Program-made: the position numbers and the translations under genes
In this document: in pieces, positions 16,225-24,342 of the stretch
How positions within the stretch are numbered: position 1 is the first letter of the stretch
Layout of the letters: each line of letters begins with the position of its first letter
Source: Pseudanabaena frigida
GTDB taxonomy: Bacteria; Cyanobacteriota; Cyanobacteriia; Pseudanabaenales; Pseudanabaenaceae
NCBI GenBank assembly: GCA_003242085.1
Contig: QBML01000046.1
Coordinates: 1-33,521 of the forward strand
Direction: 5' to 3'
DNA: 33,521 nt
The notes under the pieces: generated by a model
Told to the model about the DNA's origin: nothing
The model's database searches: none
The model's input: only the letters and a program-made list of their open reading frames with translations

Positions 16225-17511
16225 ACACAAGAATTTAATGAAGATTTCTTTCAACAGGGATTAACCAAAGCTAAATCAGGCGATCGCTATGGTGCAATCC
16301 AATCCTTTAGCTGCGCGATCGCTTCTAGTCCTGAATTTACTGAAGCCTATTATCAACGCGGACTCGTTTTATTCGATCTAGGCGATCGCCAAGGCGCACT
16401 CTCTGACTACGACCAAGCACTCAAGTTAAAACCCGATTCGCTCGATGTCTATATTGCACGTAGCATAATTCACATTGCCCTCGCCGATATCATCGCCGCC
16501 CAAGCCGATATCGCTAAAGCGTTGGAGATTAATCCTAAATCAGCGATTGCCCATCAGTTACTAGGCTTAACTTACAAACAACAAAATCAAATCGAAAAGG
16601 CGATCGCTACTTATAAAAGAGCTGCCAACCTATTTTTAGAATTGCGCGATGAAGATAATTGTCGTCGTTGCATTGAGAGTTATAAACCCCTAGAAGCAAT
16701 TTTACCGCCATCAACGGAGGATATTTTTGCCAGCGTGCAGCAAAAAATCGACAGCAGCGACTATACCAATGCTTTGATCGATCTCAATTGGCTGTTACAG
16801 ATCGATCCTAAAAATGCTAAAGCTTTTTGTCTGCGCGGCTTAACACTTGGCAAGCTTGGCGATCTCCAAGGAGCAATTAAAGATCTCAATCAAGCAATAT
16901 TTCTCGAACCTCAAAACCTAGAAGTTCGCATCGGGCGCGGGAAAATTCGAGTAGAAATTGGTGACGCTCAAGGAGCGATCGCTGACTTTAATGAATTACT
17001 ACGCGAATATCCCAACAATGCTGATATCTATAGCGATCGCGCTAAGGCTCATATACGCCTCAAAGACTATCGCAGCGCAATCGAAGATTTCTCACGATCG
17101 CTTGCCCTCAACAATAAAAATCCCCAGTTATATTGCGATCGTGCCGATGCGAGGTATGACTTTGGCGATATCAAAGGAGCGATCGATGATTATCAACAAG
17201 CCGCTAATATTTGGTTCAATCAGTCAGTCATGGATCGTTATCGCTACGCTCTAGCTCGCATTAATCTTTGGCAATCAGAACTGGAAAAGCAAAACAAAGA
17301 CGCTAAGCGACAACAAGTAAATGCTGCCGCTACGGTAGACTTGATGCAAATGCCTAGTCTTGAATTGCAGCAACGTTTGCTCGGTTTAGTAGGTGGCAAT
17401 ATGGCGATCGCCCAACGCCTAATCGATATCGCCAAACAAGATCATCCGAATATGCCCGAAGTTTGGTACTGGCAGAAAGTTGTGTTCGATCTTGAAAGCG
17501 ATCAGAAATAA
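16222..17511 (+). CDS. Tetratricopeptide repeat protein
   Basis: This 429-residue protein is a chain of TPR units in two blocks, about residues 7-150 and 165-335, with the usual pattern (for example AYYQRGLVLFDLGDRQGALSD and AKAFCLRGLTLGKLGDLQGA). The blocks are split by a short linker containing PLEAILPPSTEDI. The C-terminal 90 or so residues contain a Lys/Gln-rich helix and a final helical region (SLELQQRLLGLVGGNMAIAQ) that is not TPR. TPRs mediate protein-protein contacts, but no partner can be named. No signal peptide or membrane segment is seen, so it is probably cytoplasmic. The ATG at 16222 sits in a tatagcg motif shared with the divergent gene. A hairpin follows the stop. Confidence 0.9.
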   Translation: MTQEFNEDFFQQGLTKAKSGDRYGAIQSFSCAIASSPEFTEAYYQRGLVLFDLGDRQGALSDYDQALKLKPDSLDVYIARSIIHIALADIIAAQADIAKALEINPKSAIAHQLLGLTYKQQNQIEKAIATYKRAANLFLELRDEDNCRRCIESYKPLEAILPPSTEDIFASVQQKIDSSDYTNALIDLNWLLQIDPKNAKAFCLRGLTLGKLGDLQGAIKDLNQAIFLEPQNLEVRIGRGKIRVEIGDAQGAIADFNELLREYPNNADIYSDRAKAHIRLKDYRSAIEDFSRSLALNNKNPQLYCDRADARYDFGDIKGAIDDYQQAANIWFNQSVMDRYRYALARINLWQSELEKQNKDAKRQQVNAAATVDLMQMPSLELQQRLLGLVGGNMAIAQRLIDIAKQDHPNMPEVWYWQKVVFDLESDQK

Positions 17512-17538
17512 AAAAGGTTTGCAAAGCAAATCTTTTTT
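17509..17538 (+). terminator. Intrinsic terminator after the TPR gene
   Basis: A short stem (ggtttgc / gcaaatc, one G-T pair) around an aaa loop with flanking A- and T-runs begins at the stop codon of the TPR gene. The T-run after the stem supports termination on the plus strand. Confidence 0.75.
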
Positions 17539-17575
17539 ATTTATTGCCTATTTTGAGATGCATCTTACATATTTT

Positions 17576-17728
17576 TTACGTGGTGTGAGACTTCCAGTTG
17601 TGAGTAGTCGCTTCGTTAACAGTTAGACCGACATCTTTAGCAGCACGGCCAAGTGCAGATTCCTCACGTAATTTATCATTTTTACGATTGCGTACAGCAG
17701 CGCTTCGCATTTGATCTTGGAGAGACAT
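17576..17728 (-). CDS. Unrecognised 50-residue basic protein
   Basis: An ATG at 17728, preceded by GAGG at good spacing (gagggttaatcct then ATG), opens a 50-residue frame that ends at 17576. The protein starts MSLQDQMRSAAVRNRKNDKL, is rich in Arg, Lys and Ala, and has a helical middle (REESALGRAAKDVG) and a polar tail (NEATTHNWKSHTT). No membrane segment or signal peptide is visible. A TACAAT -10-like box lies upstream and the tRNA-Thr terminator separates it from the tRNA, so it appears to be its own unit. I do not recognise a family. Real coding is supported by the ribosome-binding site and the plausible residue composition. Confidence 0.6.
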   Translation of the reverse strand: MSLQDQMRSAAVRNRKNDKLREESALGRAAKDVGLTVNEATTHNWKSHTT

Positions 17729-17852
17729 AGGATTAACCCTCTAGATATATTTATTTTCTATGTATGCATTGTAACTTAAAACTGTAGCAATAGCTACCAA
17801 AATGCAGAACAAATATTAATAAAATTGTAAATATTTGCTAAGCAAGAATGTC

Positions 17853-17892
17853 AAATAAAAAAAGTAGCCAAATAATAGCTACTTTTTTATTT
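17853..17892 (-). terminator. Terminator downstream of tRNA-Thr
   Basis: A stem of about 15 bp (aaataaa...gtagc paired with gctac...tttattt) ends in a T-run on the minus strand, eight bases after the tRNA 3' end. This fits termination of the tRNA transcript. Confidence 0.85.
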
Positions 17893-17899
17893 ACTTTTA

Positions 17900-17971
17900 A
17901 GCCCTCAACGGGATTTGAACCCGTGACCTTTCCCTTACCAAGGGAATGCTCTACCCCTGAGCCATGAGGGC
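17900..17971 (-). tRNA. tRNA-Thr(GGT)
   Basis: On the minus strand a complete 72-nt cloverleaf folds. The acceptor stem is gccctca/tgagggc, the D stem gctc/gagc, the anticodon stem ttccc/gggaa with loop ttggtaa (anticodon GGT, reading ACC/ACT threonine codons), and the T stem acggg/cccgt with loop ttcaaat. The discriminator base is T; CCA is not encoded. A terminator hairpin follows. Confidence 0.96.
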
Positions 17972-18079
17972 GTTTTTTGCGCTTAATAATTATTACACAC
18001 CGATGTGCGAATTTCGCAAGCTTACCAAAAATATTGTCTAAAATTATTTATTGCTCGACATTACAACTATAGCGATACA

Positions 18080-18138
18080 AGGAAATAAAACCCAATAGAG
18101 GCGGCGCTTCGCGCCGCCTCTATTGGGTTTTATTTCCT
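18080..18138. repeat. Perfect palindrome, 28-bp arms (copy E)
   Basis: Arms 18080-18107 and 18111-18138 are perfect complements around a ttc loop: outer aggaaat, shared block aaaaccca, copy-specific atagag, core gcggcgc. It is preceded by tatagcgata, similar to sequence flanking other copies. It stands alone between tRNA-Thr and the pilQ terminator. Confidence 0.92.
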
Positions 18139-18190
18139 ATGCAATATCAAGTTTTGCTCCACAACACGACCAGAAAAATATAAAATTCGC

Positions 18191-18222
18191 AAAAAAAGCC
18201 TTGGAAATATTTCCAAGGCTTT
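18191..18222 (-). terminator. Intrinsic terminator after pilQ
   Basis: Twelve-base arms (18195-18206 and 18211-18222, aaagccttggaa / ttccaaggcttt) are followed on the minus strand by a run of T, 38 bases beyond the pilQ stop. This closes the pilMNOQ transcription unit. Confidence 0.88.
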
Positions 18223-18259
18223 GAAAAGGGAGTGTAAATGAAAATAGAGACTACAGATC

Positions 18260-20584
18260 CTATTGACTCTTGCGTTGATTGCTATCAATCACTTTCTGAG
18301 TCTCTGGTCCAGGCTGATAGGTATAGCCCCAAGTTGCATTCTGACTATCATCAATAATGTGAGGTGTGACAACAATCACAACTTCGTTACGACTATTGAC
18401 AGAAGTTGTTGTTCTAAATAAAGATCCAATTATAGGAAGATCGCCAAGAAGAGGTATTTTTTGAACTGACTCGGAATCTTGATCTTGGATAACCCCCGAA
18501 AGAACTAAGGTCTGGTTATCACGCAGACGGATTCTGCCAGAGTTTAAAACTCTTTGTTGAATAGGGGTGATCTGGTTAGCCGTACCATTCTGTCCATTAC
18601 CAACTGTAATAGGAGATCCAGGAGTAGCGATCGTTGGAGAAACAGATAAATTAACAAAACCATTGTCATCAATTCTCTCAATTAATATCGAGAGAGTTAA
18701 GCCAACCTGACCAAGTGTGGCAGTGGTAGTGGTAATAGGTGGAGTACTTGCAGTAGTTGTAGTTGTAACATTGTTAACTACCTGACCTGTTAACGCGATC
18801 GTTGCAGTTTCACCTTCTTGAACGGTGAGATTCGGATCTGTCAAAATCTTAGCGTTACCACTTTGCATAGCAACGAAAAGATTAGCAAGAACCGTTGATG
18901 GGAGAGAAAAAGGTGTACTGCTGTTATAGCCTATGCCAAGAGCATTAGTGGCGTAGGTATTTGCTCCAATAATCGCTCCTCCTTGTTGAATAGTTGGATT
19001 CCCTCCAACTGAGGTCAAACCGCCTCCAACAGATTGGGTATTGTTGAGATTTACCTCAACAATACGCACATTGACGGTTACTTGCCGTTTACGCAAATCT
19101 AGTCTGGCAATTTGAGCTTCCGCAAAAGCCACTTGTTGAGGCGTTCCTATTAGAGTTACTGAGTTAGACCTTTCTTCAGCAATTACCTGAAGTCCTTTAA
19201 GCAATGGAGTAGCTCCAGATTCAGCAGTAATTGCTACAGTCTCTAGAGTTGGGACAGATTCAGTCGTGACGTTTACAACTACTTGAGAAGCAGTACCAAT
19301 CTGAGCTGTTTGTACACCTGGAATAGGTCGCTGACGATTGACAACACGAGAAGCTCCCAATCCTATTAAGAATGCCGACGCTTCCCCAACGGTAATTTGG
19401 TTGAGACGATAGCTTTTGGAAACCAAATTTTTGAGAGTTACGGGAAGCTTTGTTGCCACAAAGATAGTCTGACCAATGCGATTTGCTTCTAGTCCAGAAA
19501 TTCTCAATACATTATTAAAAACGTCTTGAGCAGTTTCATTTTCGACCGAAAGACTAACTGGCTGTTTTAATCCTGCCGATCCAGTGGTTCCAGTGGTTGC
19601 GGTAGCAGCCCCAGTAGTTCCACTGTTAGCAGCTTCTGCCGAGACTACACTTAAGCCTGCCACTCGACCAATCAATGTCAAAACCTCGATCGCAGGGGCA
19701 TCGCGTAAAGTGATTCTTGGTACGCGTTCTGCCGTTCCAAGATCGATGATATCGGGACGAAACTTAGTAGCAGTTGTCGCAATATCACCAACTGGTGGAG
19801 TTTTAATCTGGCGAAAAGGTGGTACAACACCAGGAACGCGACCTTGTAACTGTGGAGTTACAGGATTGGCAACTGGTGGAGGAGTTGTATTCGTAGCATC
19901 GCTTTGAACAACGCGAGTTTTTCCATCGGGAGCAGTAATTGTTACTTGAGGTTCAAATAATGGCTTGCCGATTGAAGAAGCATTAGCAATGGTATTTTGC
20001 TCTGTTAAAACTTTGCTAGGTTCAGGCTTATTTTTGCTGGATAAAACTCCAGATTCAGATGTAGCGGCTGAAGAAATAGAACCAGATTGATTTGCCGAAG
20101 GCTGCATCTCTAGGCTAAATACTAAACTATCCCCAGTATCTTGGCGTTTGATTAAATCCTTGAGCATCTCTGGATTTGATGTCGTTACGCGAATTCTGAC
20201 TTTATTTGCGGCATATTGCGTAGCTTCGATCGCAGTAATACCAGGAGCGGGATTTGCCTTGGTATAACTTGCATTACCACTACCTAGCTGCAACTGTGCA
20301 CCATTTAGGACTGCTACCCATGCTTTACCTTGACGCGCATAAGTAACTTGAGGACGATCGCTACTCGCAAAATTTAGGGTGAGATTGAGGAGATCTCCAG
20401 ACACATTGGTGTTAATGTCAGTAATTCGACTCGCAACTGCCACAACATCAGTTTGATTGGCTGACACTGGACTTTGAGTTGCACTTTGAGCTTGGATTGC
20501 TAGCACTTGGGGGCAACTCATCGCTATCAGAAACCAGCAAGCCAAAGACTTGACCTTCAATTTCTCATTCAACTTGGAATTCAT
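18260..20584 (-). CDS. pilQ: Type IV pilus secretin PilQ
   Basis: PilQ forms the outer-membrane ring through which type IV pili extend. The start at 20584 has a strong ribosome-binding site (aaaggag, good spacing) and gives 774 residues; an in-frame ATG 11 codons earlier lacks one. A signal peptide (ACWFLIAMSCPQVLA) is followed by an AMIN peptidoglycan-binding domain (about 35-140), a Pro/Thr/Ser-rich linker, an STN-like domain (ITLRDAPAIEVLTLIGRVAG), N-domain repeats, and the C-terminal secretin domain. The secretin signature VQKIPLLGDLPIIGSLF and VVIVVTPHIID are intact. A threonine-rich insertion (VTTTTTASTPPITTTT) sits inside the secretin domain. It is separated from pilO by about 215 bases that include a weak hairpin and a possible promoter. 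Confidence 0.96.
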   Translation of the reverse strand: MNSKLNEKLKVKSLACWFLIAMSCPQVLAIQAQSATQSPVSANQTDVVAVASRITDINTNVSGDLLNLTLNFASSDRPQVTYARQGKAWVAVLNGAQLQLGSGNASYTKANPAPGITAIEATQYAANKVRIRVTTSNPEMLKDLIKRQDTGDSLVFSLEMQPSANQSGSISSAATSESGVLSSKNKPEPSKVLTEQNTIANASSIGKPLFEPQVTITAPDGKTRVVQSDATNTTPPPVANPVTPQLQGRVPGVVPPFRQIKTPPVGDIATTATKFRPDIIDLGTAERVPRITLRDAPAIEVLTLIGRVAGLSVVSAEAANSGTTGAATATTGTTGSAGLKQPVSLSVENETAQDVFNNVLRISGLEANRIGQTIFVATKLPVTLKNLVSKSYRLNQITVGEASAFLIGLGASRVVNRQRPIPGVQTAQIGTASQVVVNVTTESVPTLETVAITAESGATPLLKGLQVIAEERSNSVTLIGTPQQVAFAEAQIARLDLRKRQVTVNVRIVEVNLNNTQSVGGGLTSVGGNPTIQQGGAIIGANTYATNALGIGYNSSTPFSLPSTVLANLFVAMQSGNAKILTDPNLTVQEGETATIALTGQVVNNVTTTTTASTPPITTTTATLGQVGLTLSILIERIDDNGFVNLSVSPTIATPGSPITVGNGQNGTANQITPIQQRVLNSGRIRLRDNQTLVLSGVIQDQDSESVQKIPLLGDLPIIGSLFRTTTSVNSRNEVVIVVTPHIIDDSQNATWGYTYQPGPETQKVIDSNQRKSQ

Positions 20585-20713
20585 AATTACACTCCTTTGA
20601 CTCCTCACGGGACTCAATACTCTTAATCTTTTAGTAAATCTGTAAGAACTCGAACATGCCCTAACTAAAGGAACGACACAATCAAGGCAGAATTGACACG
20701 ATTATGGGTCGAG

Positions 20714-20719
20714 ATTATA
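20714..20719 (-). promoter_or_regulatory. Possible -10 box upstream of pilQ
   Basis: A perfect TATAAT on the minus strand lies about 130 bases upstream of the pilQ ATG. A TTGACA exists nearby but only 8 bases away, so no good -35 is placed at normal spacing. It could give pilQ its own promoter inside the pil cluster. Confidence 0.3.
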
Positions 20720-20765
20720 CCACACTTTGTCAATTTTAAATCAAAAAAAATAATATGCCTCTTGC

Positions 20766-20787
20766 ACCCTCTCTTTTAGGAGAGGGT
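20766..20787. other. Small hairpin between pilO and pilQ
   Basis: Eight-base arms (accctctc / gagagggt) around a 6-base loop lie 12 bases after the pilO stop. There is no clear T-run, so it may weaken read-through or stabilise the pilMNO message rather than terminate it. Confidence 0.5.
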
Positions 20788-20798
20788 TAGAGGAAGGA

Positions 20799-21554
20799 TT
20801 ATTTTTTCGGTGCCGCTGGCGCAGGTGCTGCAGCCTTAAGTTCAGTTTCGGTAAGAGGCACATAGGCTTCTAAAGTGAAATCTGCACCAATCAGTGGTGG
20901 TAAGACATCAATAATCTCTCTTTCTTTCCCTGCTGCGATCGGACGAGAAAACTTGAACTTATCAGTAGGTAGTGGCTTTTTAGAAAGCTTTAAATCCTTA
21001 ACTATCAGTAAAGGCTTCAAACGCTCAATTTTTTGAATAGTATTTAATACATCTTCAAACTTGCCATCAAATCCAATCGTAAAGGAATAGGTTTTATACT
21101 GAGGTCCCTTAATTACTTCTCGGGGTTGAAAAACCCGCATTGTCCCTGCTAAATCGTAAGCAAAATCAGGCGGTAGCGCGATCGTAATCGTCTTTGGTAT
21201 TTGCTCTTGAATATCACGCATGAGCGTATCAATATTGTCCACATTTGGTAAAAGAGATAAAACAAATAGATTTTGCTTATTTGCTTCTTCAATTTTCTGC
21301 GCAATATTACCCTTTCCAGCTACTTTTTGTTCTAGGGAAGTAAGGTCATTCTTTTTTGTGGAAATATTCGTTTGCCCAGACTGAACTTGATCCCAAAGAG
21401 GCAATACATAAGAAGTAGTCGCATAGGCAGCTATGCCAATCCCTGCAACCCCAATCAGAATTCCTAAAATCTTAGAAGTTAAAGTGACACCAAATAAGGT
21501 TATCCCACCTGCTGCACCGTCTTCAGATCCTGAAACAGCTCCAACATTAGTCAT
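20799..21554 (-). CDS. pilO: Type IV pilus inner-membrane protein PilO
   Basis: The 251-residue protein has a short cytoplasmic N-terminus, one transmembrane helix near 28-48 (LGILIGVAGIGIAAYATTSY), a coiled-coil segment (STKKNDLTSLEQKVAGKGN) and a periplasmic ferredoxin-like domain ending in an Ala/Pro-rich tail. This is the PilO layout; PilO pairs with PilN to align the pilus machine across the periplasm. It starts one base after the pilN stop, so they are translationally coupled. Identification rests on topology and position as much as on residue identity, because PilO proteins are poorly conserved. No pilP follows, as is usual in cyanobacteria. Confidence 0.88.
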   Translation of the reverse strand: MTNVGAVSGSEDGAAGGITLFGVTLTSKILGILIGVAGIGIAAYATTSYVLPLWDQVQSGQTNISTKKNDLTSLEQKVAGKGNIAQKIEEANKQNLFVLSLLPNVDNIDTLMRDIQEQIPKTITIALPPDFAYDLAGTMRVFQPREVIKGPQYKTYSFTIGFDGKFEDVLNTIQKIERLKPLLIVKDLKLSKKPLPTDKFKFSRPIAAGKEREIIDVLPPLIGADFTLEAYVPLTETELKAAAPAPAAPKK

Positions 21555-21555
21555 A

Positions 21556-22269
21556 TTATTTGATTACTCCTTGTTGTCTTAATAGATTAACCCTAGCAAC
21601 TAAACCATCTGCTCCAGTTTTTTGCAGTTCGGGCAACAGTTCAGCAGGGCTTTTGGCAGTAACTTTTGTTTTAATTTGAAAGTTAACCAATGTAAAGTTC
21701 TTGTCTGCTGTAGCTGGTTGTAGAGTTGATGAGACTAGTATCGTTTCCTCAGCATCTAAAAGAGGCGATGCTTTGAGCAATAGTAGATAGTCGTTCAACT
21801 CATTGTAGTTAGTAGCAGTTCCATCTAGGTTTATAAGTGATGAGACTTGATTGGGGTTTTGAGGAGATGGAACTCCAGATGTTTGATTGATAGACTTAAC
21901 TTGAACTGTAATTGGGGTGCGTTTTCTAATGTCGTCAGCGATCGCACTAACAGGAAAGTTGCCAATAAAGAGATTTAAAAGCTTACCAGTTCTATCTTGG
22001 ACTTCTTTTAGTTGAGCCTCCTGTCCTTCCAAAGCTTTGAGCTTATCTTTTAGCTGTGTTTCTTTGGCAGTTAAGGTTGTGAGTTCCTGTTGGATTCCTT
22101 CATTAGCGGAGTTCAAAAAGAAAAATGCACCGCCAACTAGAGCAAGAGCAACTACTGCTACTGCTCCACCATAGATCATGAATTGTGAATCAGCGATCGG
22201 TTGTCGTTCCACTGCTTGAGATTCAGCAGCAGCGCGATCGCTTAAAAAATTAATATCAAGTGTATACAT
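21556..22269 (-). CDS. pilN: Type IV pilus inner-membrane protein PilN
   Basis: The 237-residue protein starts MYTLDINFLSDRAA, matching the family's short cytoplasmic INLL-type motif that docks into PilM. A transmembrane helix spans about 30-53 (FMIYGGAVAVVALALVGGAF). A coiled-coil region (LTTLTAKETQLKDKLKALEG) and a periplasmic alpha/beta domain follow. It lies 4 bases after pilM and 1 base before pilO, a tight operon. PilN links cytoplasmic PilM to PilO in the alignment complex. The GDAEE-like region LLDAEETILVSS is in the periplasmic domain. Confidence 0.92.
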   Translation of the reverse strand: MYTLDINFLSDRAAAESQAVERQPIADSQFMIYGGAVAVVALALVGGAFFFLNSANEGIQQELTTLTAKETQLKDKLKALEGQEAQLKEVQDRTGKLLNLFIGNFPVSAIADDIRKRTPITVQVKSINQTSGVPSPQNPNQVSSLINLDGTATNYNELNDYLLLLKASPLLDAEETILVSSTLQPATADKNFTLVNFQIKTKVTAKSPAELLPELQKTGADGLVARVNLLRQQGVIK

Positions 22270-22273
22270 TTTG

Positions 22274-23386
22274 TTAAACCTCCCTCAAACCTAAGCCTAG
22301 AGATACAGACATTGCCATGCGATCGTGCATCGGAATATCACCATCGAAGGACACACCCATAGCGGTGAGTGGATCAACCGCACTTGCTGCTATACCAAGA
22401 CGTTGGCTGAAGAACTCATTTAATTGACCGATACAAGCACCTGGACCTGCAATCAAAAGTTGAACGACATCTGAACCAGGTGATTGACTTGTATAGAAAT
22501 CAATCGAACGACGGAGTTCATCTGATAGATCGCCAACAACCCGCATAATTGCTGCGTCGCCTGGGGTTCCACTGCCACCACCCGCCAAGCTGGCCGTATC
22601 CATAGACTGCACAGGCACAACAGTCGAACTCAACATTTCCATGTCGGTTGTCCTTCGTGGTGGCAAATTGATAGCCCGTAACTGGGCATTCTGAATTTGT
22701 GCAGTACCAATTGGGAAGGTTCTAGAAAATTGTGGTACACCATCAACCGTCACAGTAATTTCAGTTGCTTCGTACTCAATGTCAACGATCGCCACTGCTT
22801 CTGCTAACGTACTGTATCTCGCCAACTCATTGTGCATAGCCCGAATGAGCGCAAAACTACTGACTTCCACAATGTCAACTTGGAGCTGTGCTATTTCTAA
22901 AGCCTGCATATAGCTATCAGTCACCTCTTTAGGCGTTGCCACCATGAGGATTTCAATCCGCTCTATGCCGTCATCATCAAGAGATGTACCCAGCTTTTGG
23001 TAATCCACATCCGCATCTTCGCGAGGGAATGGCAGGTATAGACTAGCTTCTTGATTAAGAACCATTTCACGCAATTCCAGATCGGGAATTTCGGCAGGTA
23101 GCCTAATCAATCGACTGACAGTCTCACGACCTGGCAGAGCAGTTGCGACTTTTTTTACTTTTACTTTCTTCTCTGCTAGCAAACTGCGAATAATTTCTCC
23201 CAGTGCTACAGGATCGAGAATGCGTCCTTCTTCAACAGTTCCTTCAGGAAGCTCAATGCTGCCATGCGTCACTAGCTTATAGGAGGATTGCCCCTTACGG
23301 CGCAATTGAACTAGGTTAACTTTCTCGGAAGTAATTTCTATTCCGATGCCTTTTTTAGACTTTCCGCCAAACTTTAAGCCGAACAT
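22274..23386 (-). CDS. pilM: Type IV pilus assembly ATPase-like protein PilM
   Basis: PilM is an actin/FtsA-like cytoplasmic protein that binds the N-terminal tail of PilN. The 370-residue product begins with KKGIGIEITSEKVNLVQL, the first nucleotide-fold strand pair, and continues with the family-typical VATALPGRETVSRLIRLP, DYQKLG, VATPKEVTDSYMQALEIA, VDIEYEATEITV and SIDFYTSQSPG segments. Length and order match the family. It is the first gene of the pilMNOQ unit, and a consensus sigma-70-type promoter lies about 60 bases upstream. The ATG at 23386 has no strong ribosome-binding site. Confidence 0.95.
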   Translation of the reverse strand: MFGLKFGGKSKKGIGIEITSEKVNLVQLRRKGQSSYKLVTHGSIELPEGTVEEGRILDPVALGEIIRSLLAEKKVKVKKVATALPGRETVSRLIRLPAEIPDLELREMVLNQEASLYLPFPREDADVDYQKLGTSLDDDGIERIEILMVATPKEVTDSYMQALEIAQLQVDIVEVSSFALIRAMHNELARYSTLAEAVAIVDIEYEATEITVTVDGVPQFSRTFPIGTAQIQNAQLRAINLPPRRTTDMEMLSSTVVPVQSMDTASLAGGGSGTPGDAAIMRVVGDLSDELRRSIDFYTSQSPGSDVVQLLIAGPGACIGQLNEFFSQRLGIAASAVDPLTAMGVSFDGDIPMHDRMAMSVSLGLGLREV

Positions 23387-23446
23387 AAGCGTGTCTTTAC
23401 GAGTTTTGTAGCTTTTGTAGCACTGGGCATACTAAACAATGGAGGG

Positions 23447-23474
23447 ATTATAGACTGTAAGTGACCGTTGTCAA
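23447..23474 (-). promoter_or_regulatory. Consensus promoter of the pilM operon
   Basis: On the minus strand, TTGACA (23469-23474) and TATAAT (23447-23452) are separated by 16 bases, a perfect match to both sigma-70 hexamers. Transcription would start near 23440, giving a leader of about 55 bases before the pilM ATG. Confidence 0.8.
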
Positions 23475-23560
23475 TAGGACAAGAGAAAATAATCATTACG
23501 AATATCGTAAATGTCTGTTTTTGCCTTGTTTCTTATAGACGATTTTGGTAGTTTTAGCAA

Positions 23561-23599
23561 ACAAAAAAAGAGTTGGGCAGAGCCCAACTCTTTTTTTGT
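23561..23599 (-). terminator. Intrinsic terminator after the DUF4168-like gene
   Basis: Perfect 18-bp arms (23561-23578, 23582-23599), including gagttgggc / gcccaactc and long A/T runs, surround an aga loop. It lies between the DUF4168-like gene and the pilM promoter, so it isolates the pil operon from upstream transcription. Confidence 0.9.
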
Positions 23600-23658
23600 T
23601 TTATTTCATCTCTACCGCTTGATGCTGAGGACGAATGAATAAACCCATAAGGATTCAT

Positions 23659-24204
23659 TCATTTGTTACCGCGTAATTGCATTTGCTTGTCTTGGATTTG
23701 ACTTCTCAGCTTTGCATTCTGCATCTGCTCCAGAGTAATTTGATTAAACTCTTTATTGGTAAACCCATAACGGCAAATTTCTTCTTCGCTGTAGCTGCGT
23801 AATTGATTGCAAAGGTTTTGCAAAAATTCTGGGCGTTGAGAAAGATCGCAGACTTTAGTTTGTTGAGATTCGGCCAAACTTGCGATATTACTCCAATCAG
23901 GATTACTTTTAGCAACTCGAAAAATTTCTAGCCGTTTGTTTTCGATCGCATTAACTGCTGACGCATAACGTGTAATACGATCTTCGCCAAGTGTTACTTT
24001 GGTTAGAAAGTTTTGAAGGGAAGATGCGCGCGTACAGGTTTCCGCCGATGCTAATACACGATCGCCCATAATCTTTGGATCTGCGATCGCGCCTATAAGC
24101 ATACACAAGCCAAACAAACTGATTGTACCCAAACGCTGATTGAGATGCCTTTTTAGATAATTATTCAAAAAATAACTCGAATGCCTCTGATACCAAATAT
24201 TCAT
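23659..24204 (-). CDS. Secreted DUF4168-like protein
   Basis: From the ATG at 24204 the product is 181 residues; the longer frame begins with a TTG two codons earlier. The N-terminus has a basic stretch and a hydrophobic segment (LGTISLFGLCMLIGAIADP, about 26-44), consistent with export. The mature part is helical: DRITRYASAVNAIENKRLEI resembles the repeated Y-x2-A-x3-IE-x2-R pattern of DUF4168, and FNQITLEQMQNAKLRSQIQ is near the C-terminus. Three cysteines in the middle could form disulfides. DUF4168 proteins have no agreed function. The assignment is by pattern and is tentative. It is monocistronic, ended by the hairpin at 23561. Confidence 0.65.
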   Translation of the reverse strand: MNIWYQRHSSYFLNNYLKRHLNQRLGTISLFGLCMLIGAIADPKIMGDRVLASAETCTRASSLQNFLTKVTLGEDRITRYASAVNAIENKRLEIFRVAKSNPDWSNIASLAESQQTKVCDLSQRPEFLQNLCNQLRSYSEEEICRYGFTNKEFNQITLEQMQNAKLRSQIQDKQMQLRGNK

Positions 24205-24342
24205 AATCAATCGCCATTAATCGCCAAAAACACTAAGGACGTAAAGTTTTATTGTTGCCCAAATAAGTTTTGTTCTTAGCTTTAGCCAGAGCAAACAGCA
24301 AGACAAAACTTGATTAGACAGGTAAGCCTTAAAAATACTGAC

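Noticed and set aside
20598-20610. actcctcac motif resembling the core of the small RNA Yfr1
   Set aside because: It is next to the pilQ ribosome-binding site on the complementary strand and lacks the two flanking stem-loops expected of Yfr1.
20690-20722. Plus-strand TTGACA with a TATACC 17 bases later
   Set aside because: It would drive antisense transcription away from pilQ into the 3' end of pilO with no plus-strand gene to serve; the -10 match is poor.
20828-20833. CTGCAG site in pilO, as a test of the fused enzyme's specificity
   Set aside because: Presence of a PstI site says nothing either way, since the host DNA would be methylated; the enzyme's recognition sequence cannot be inferred from it.
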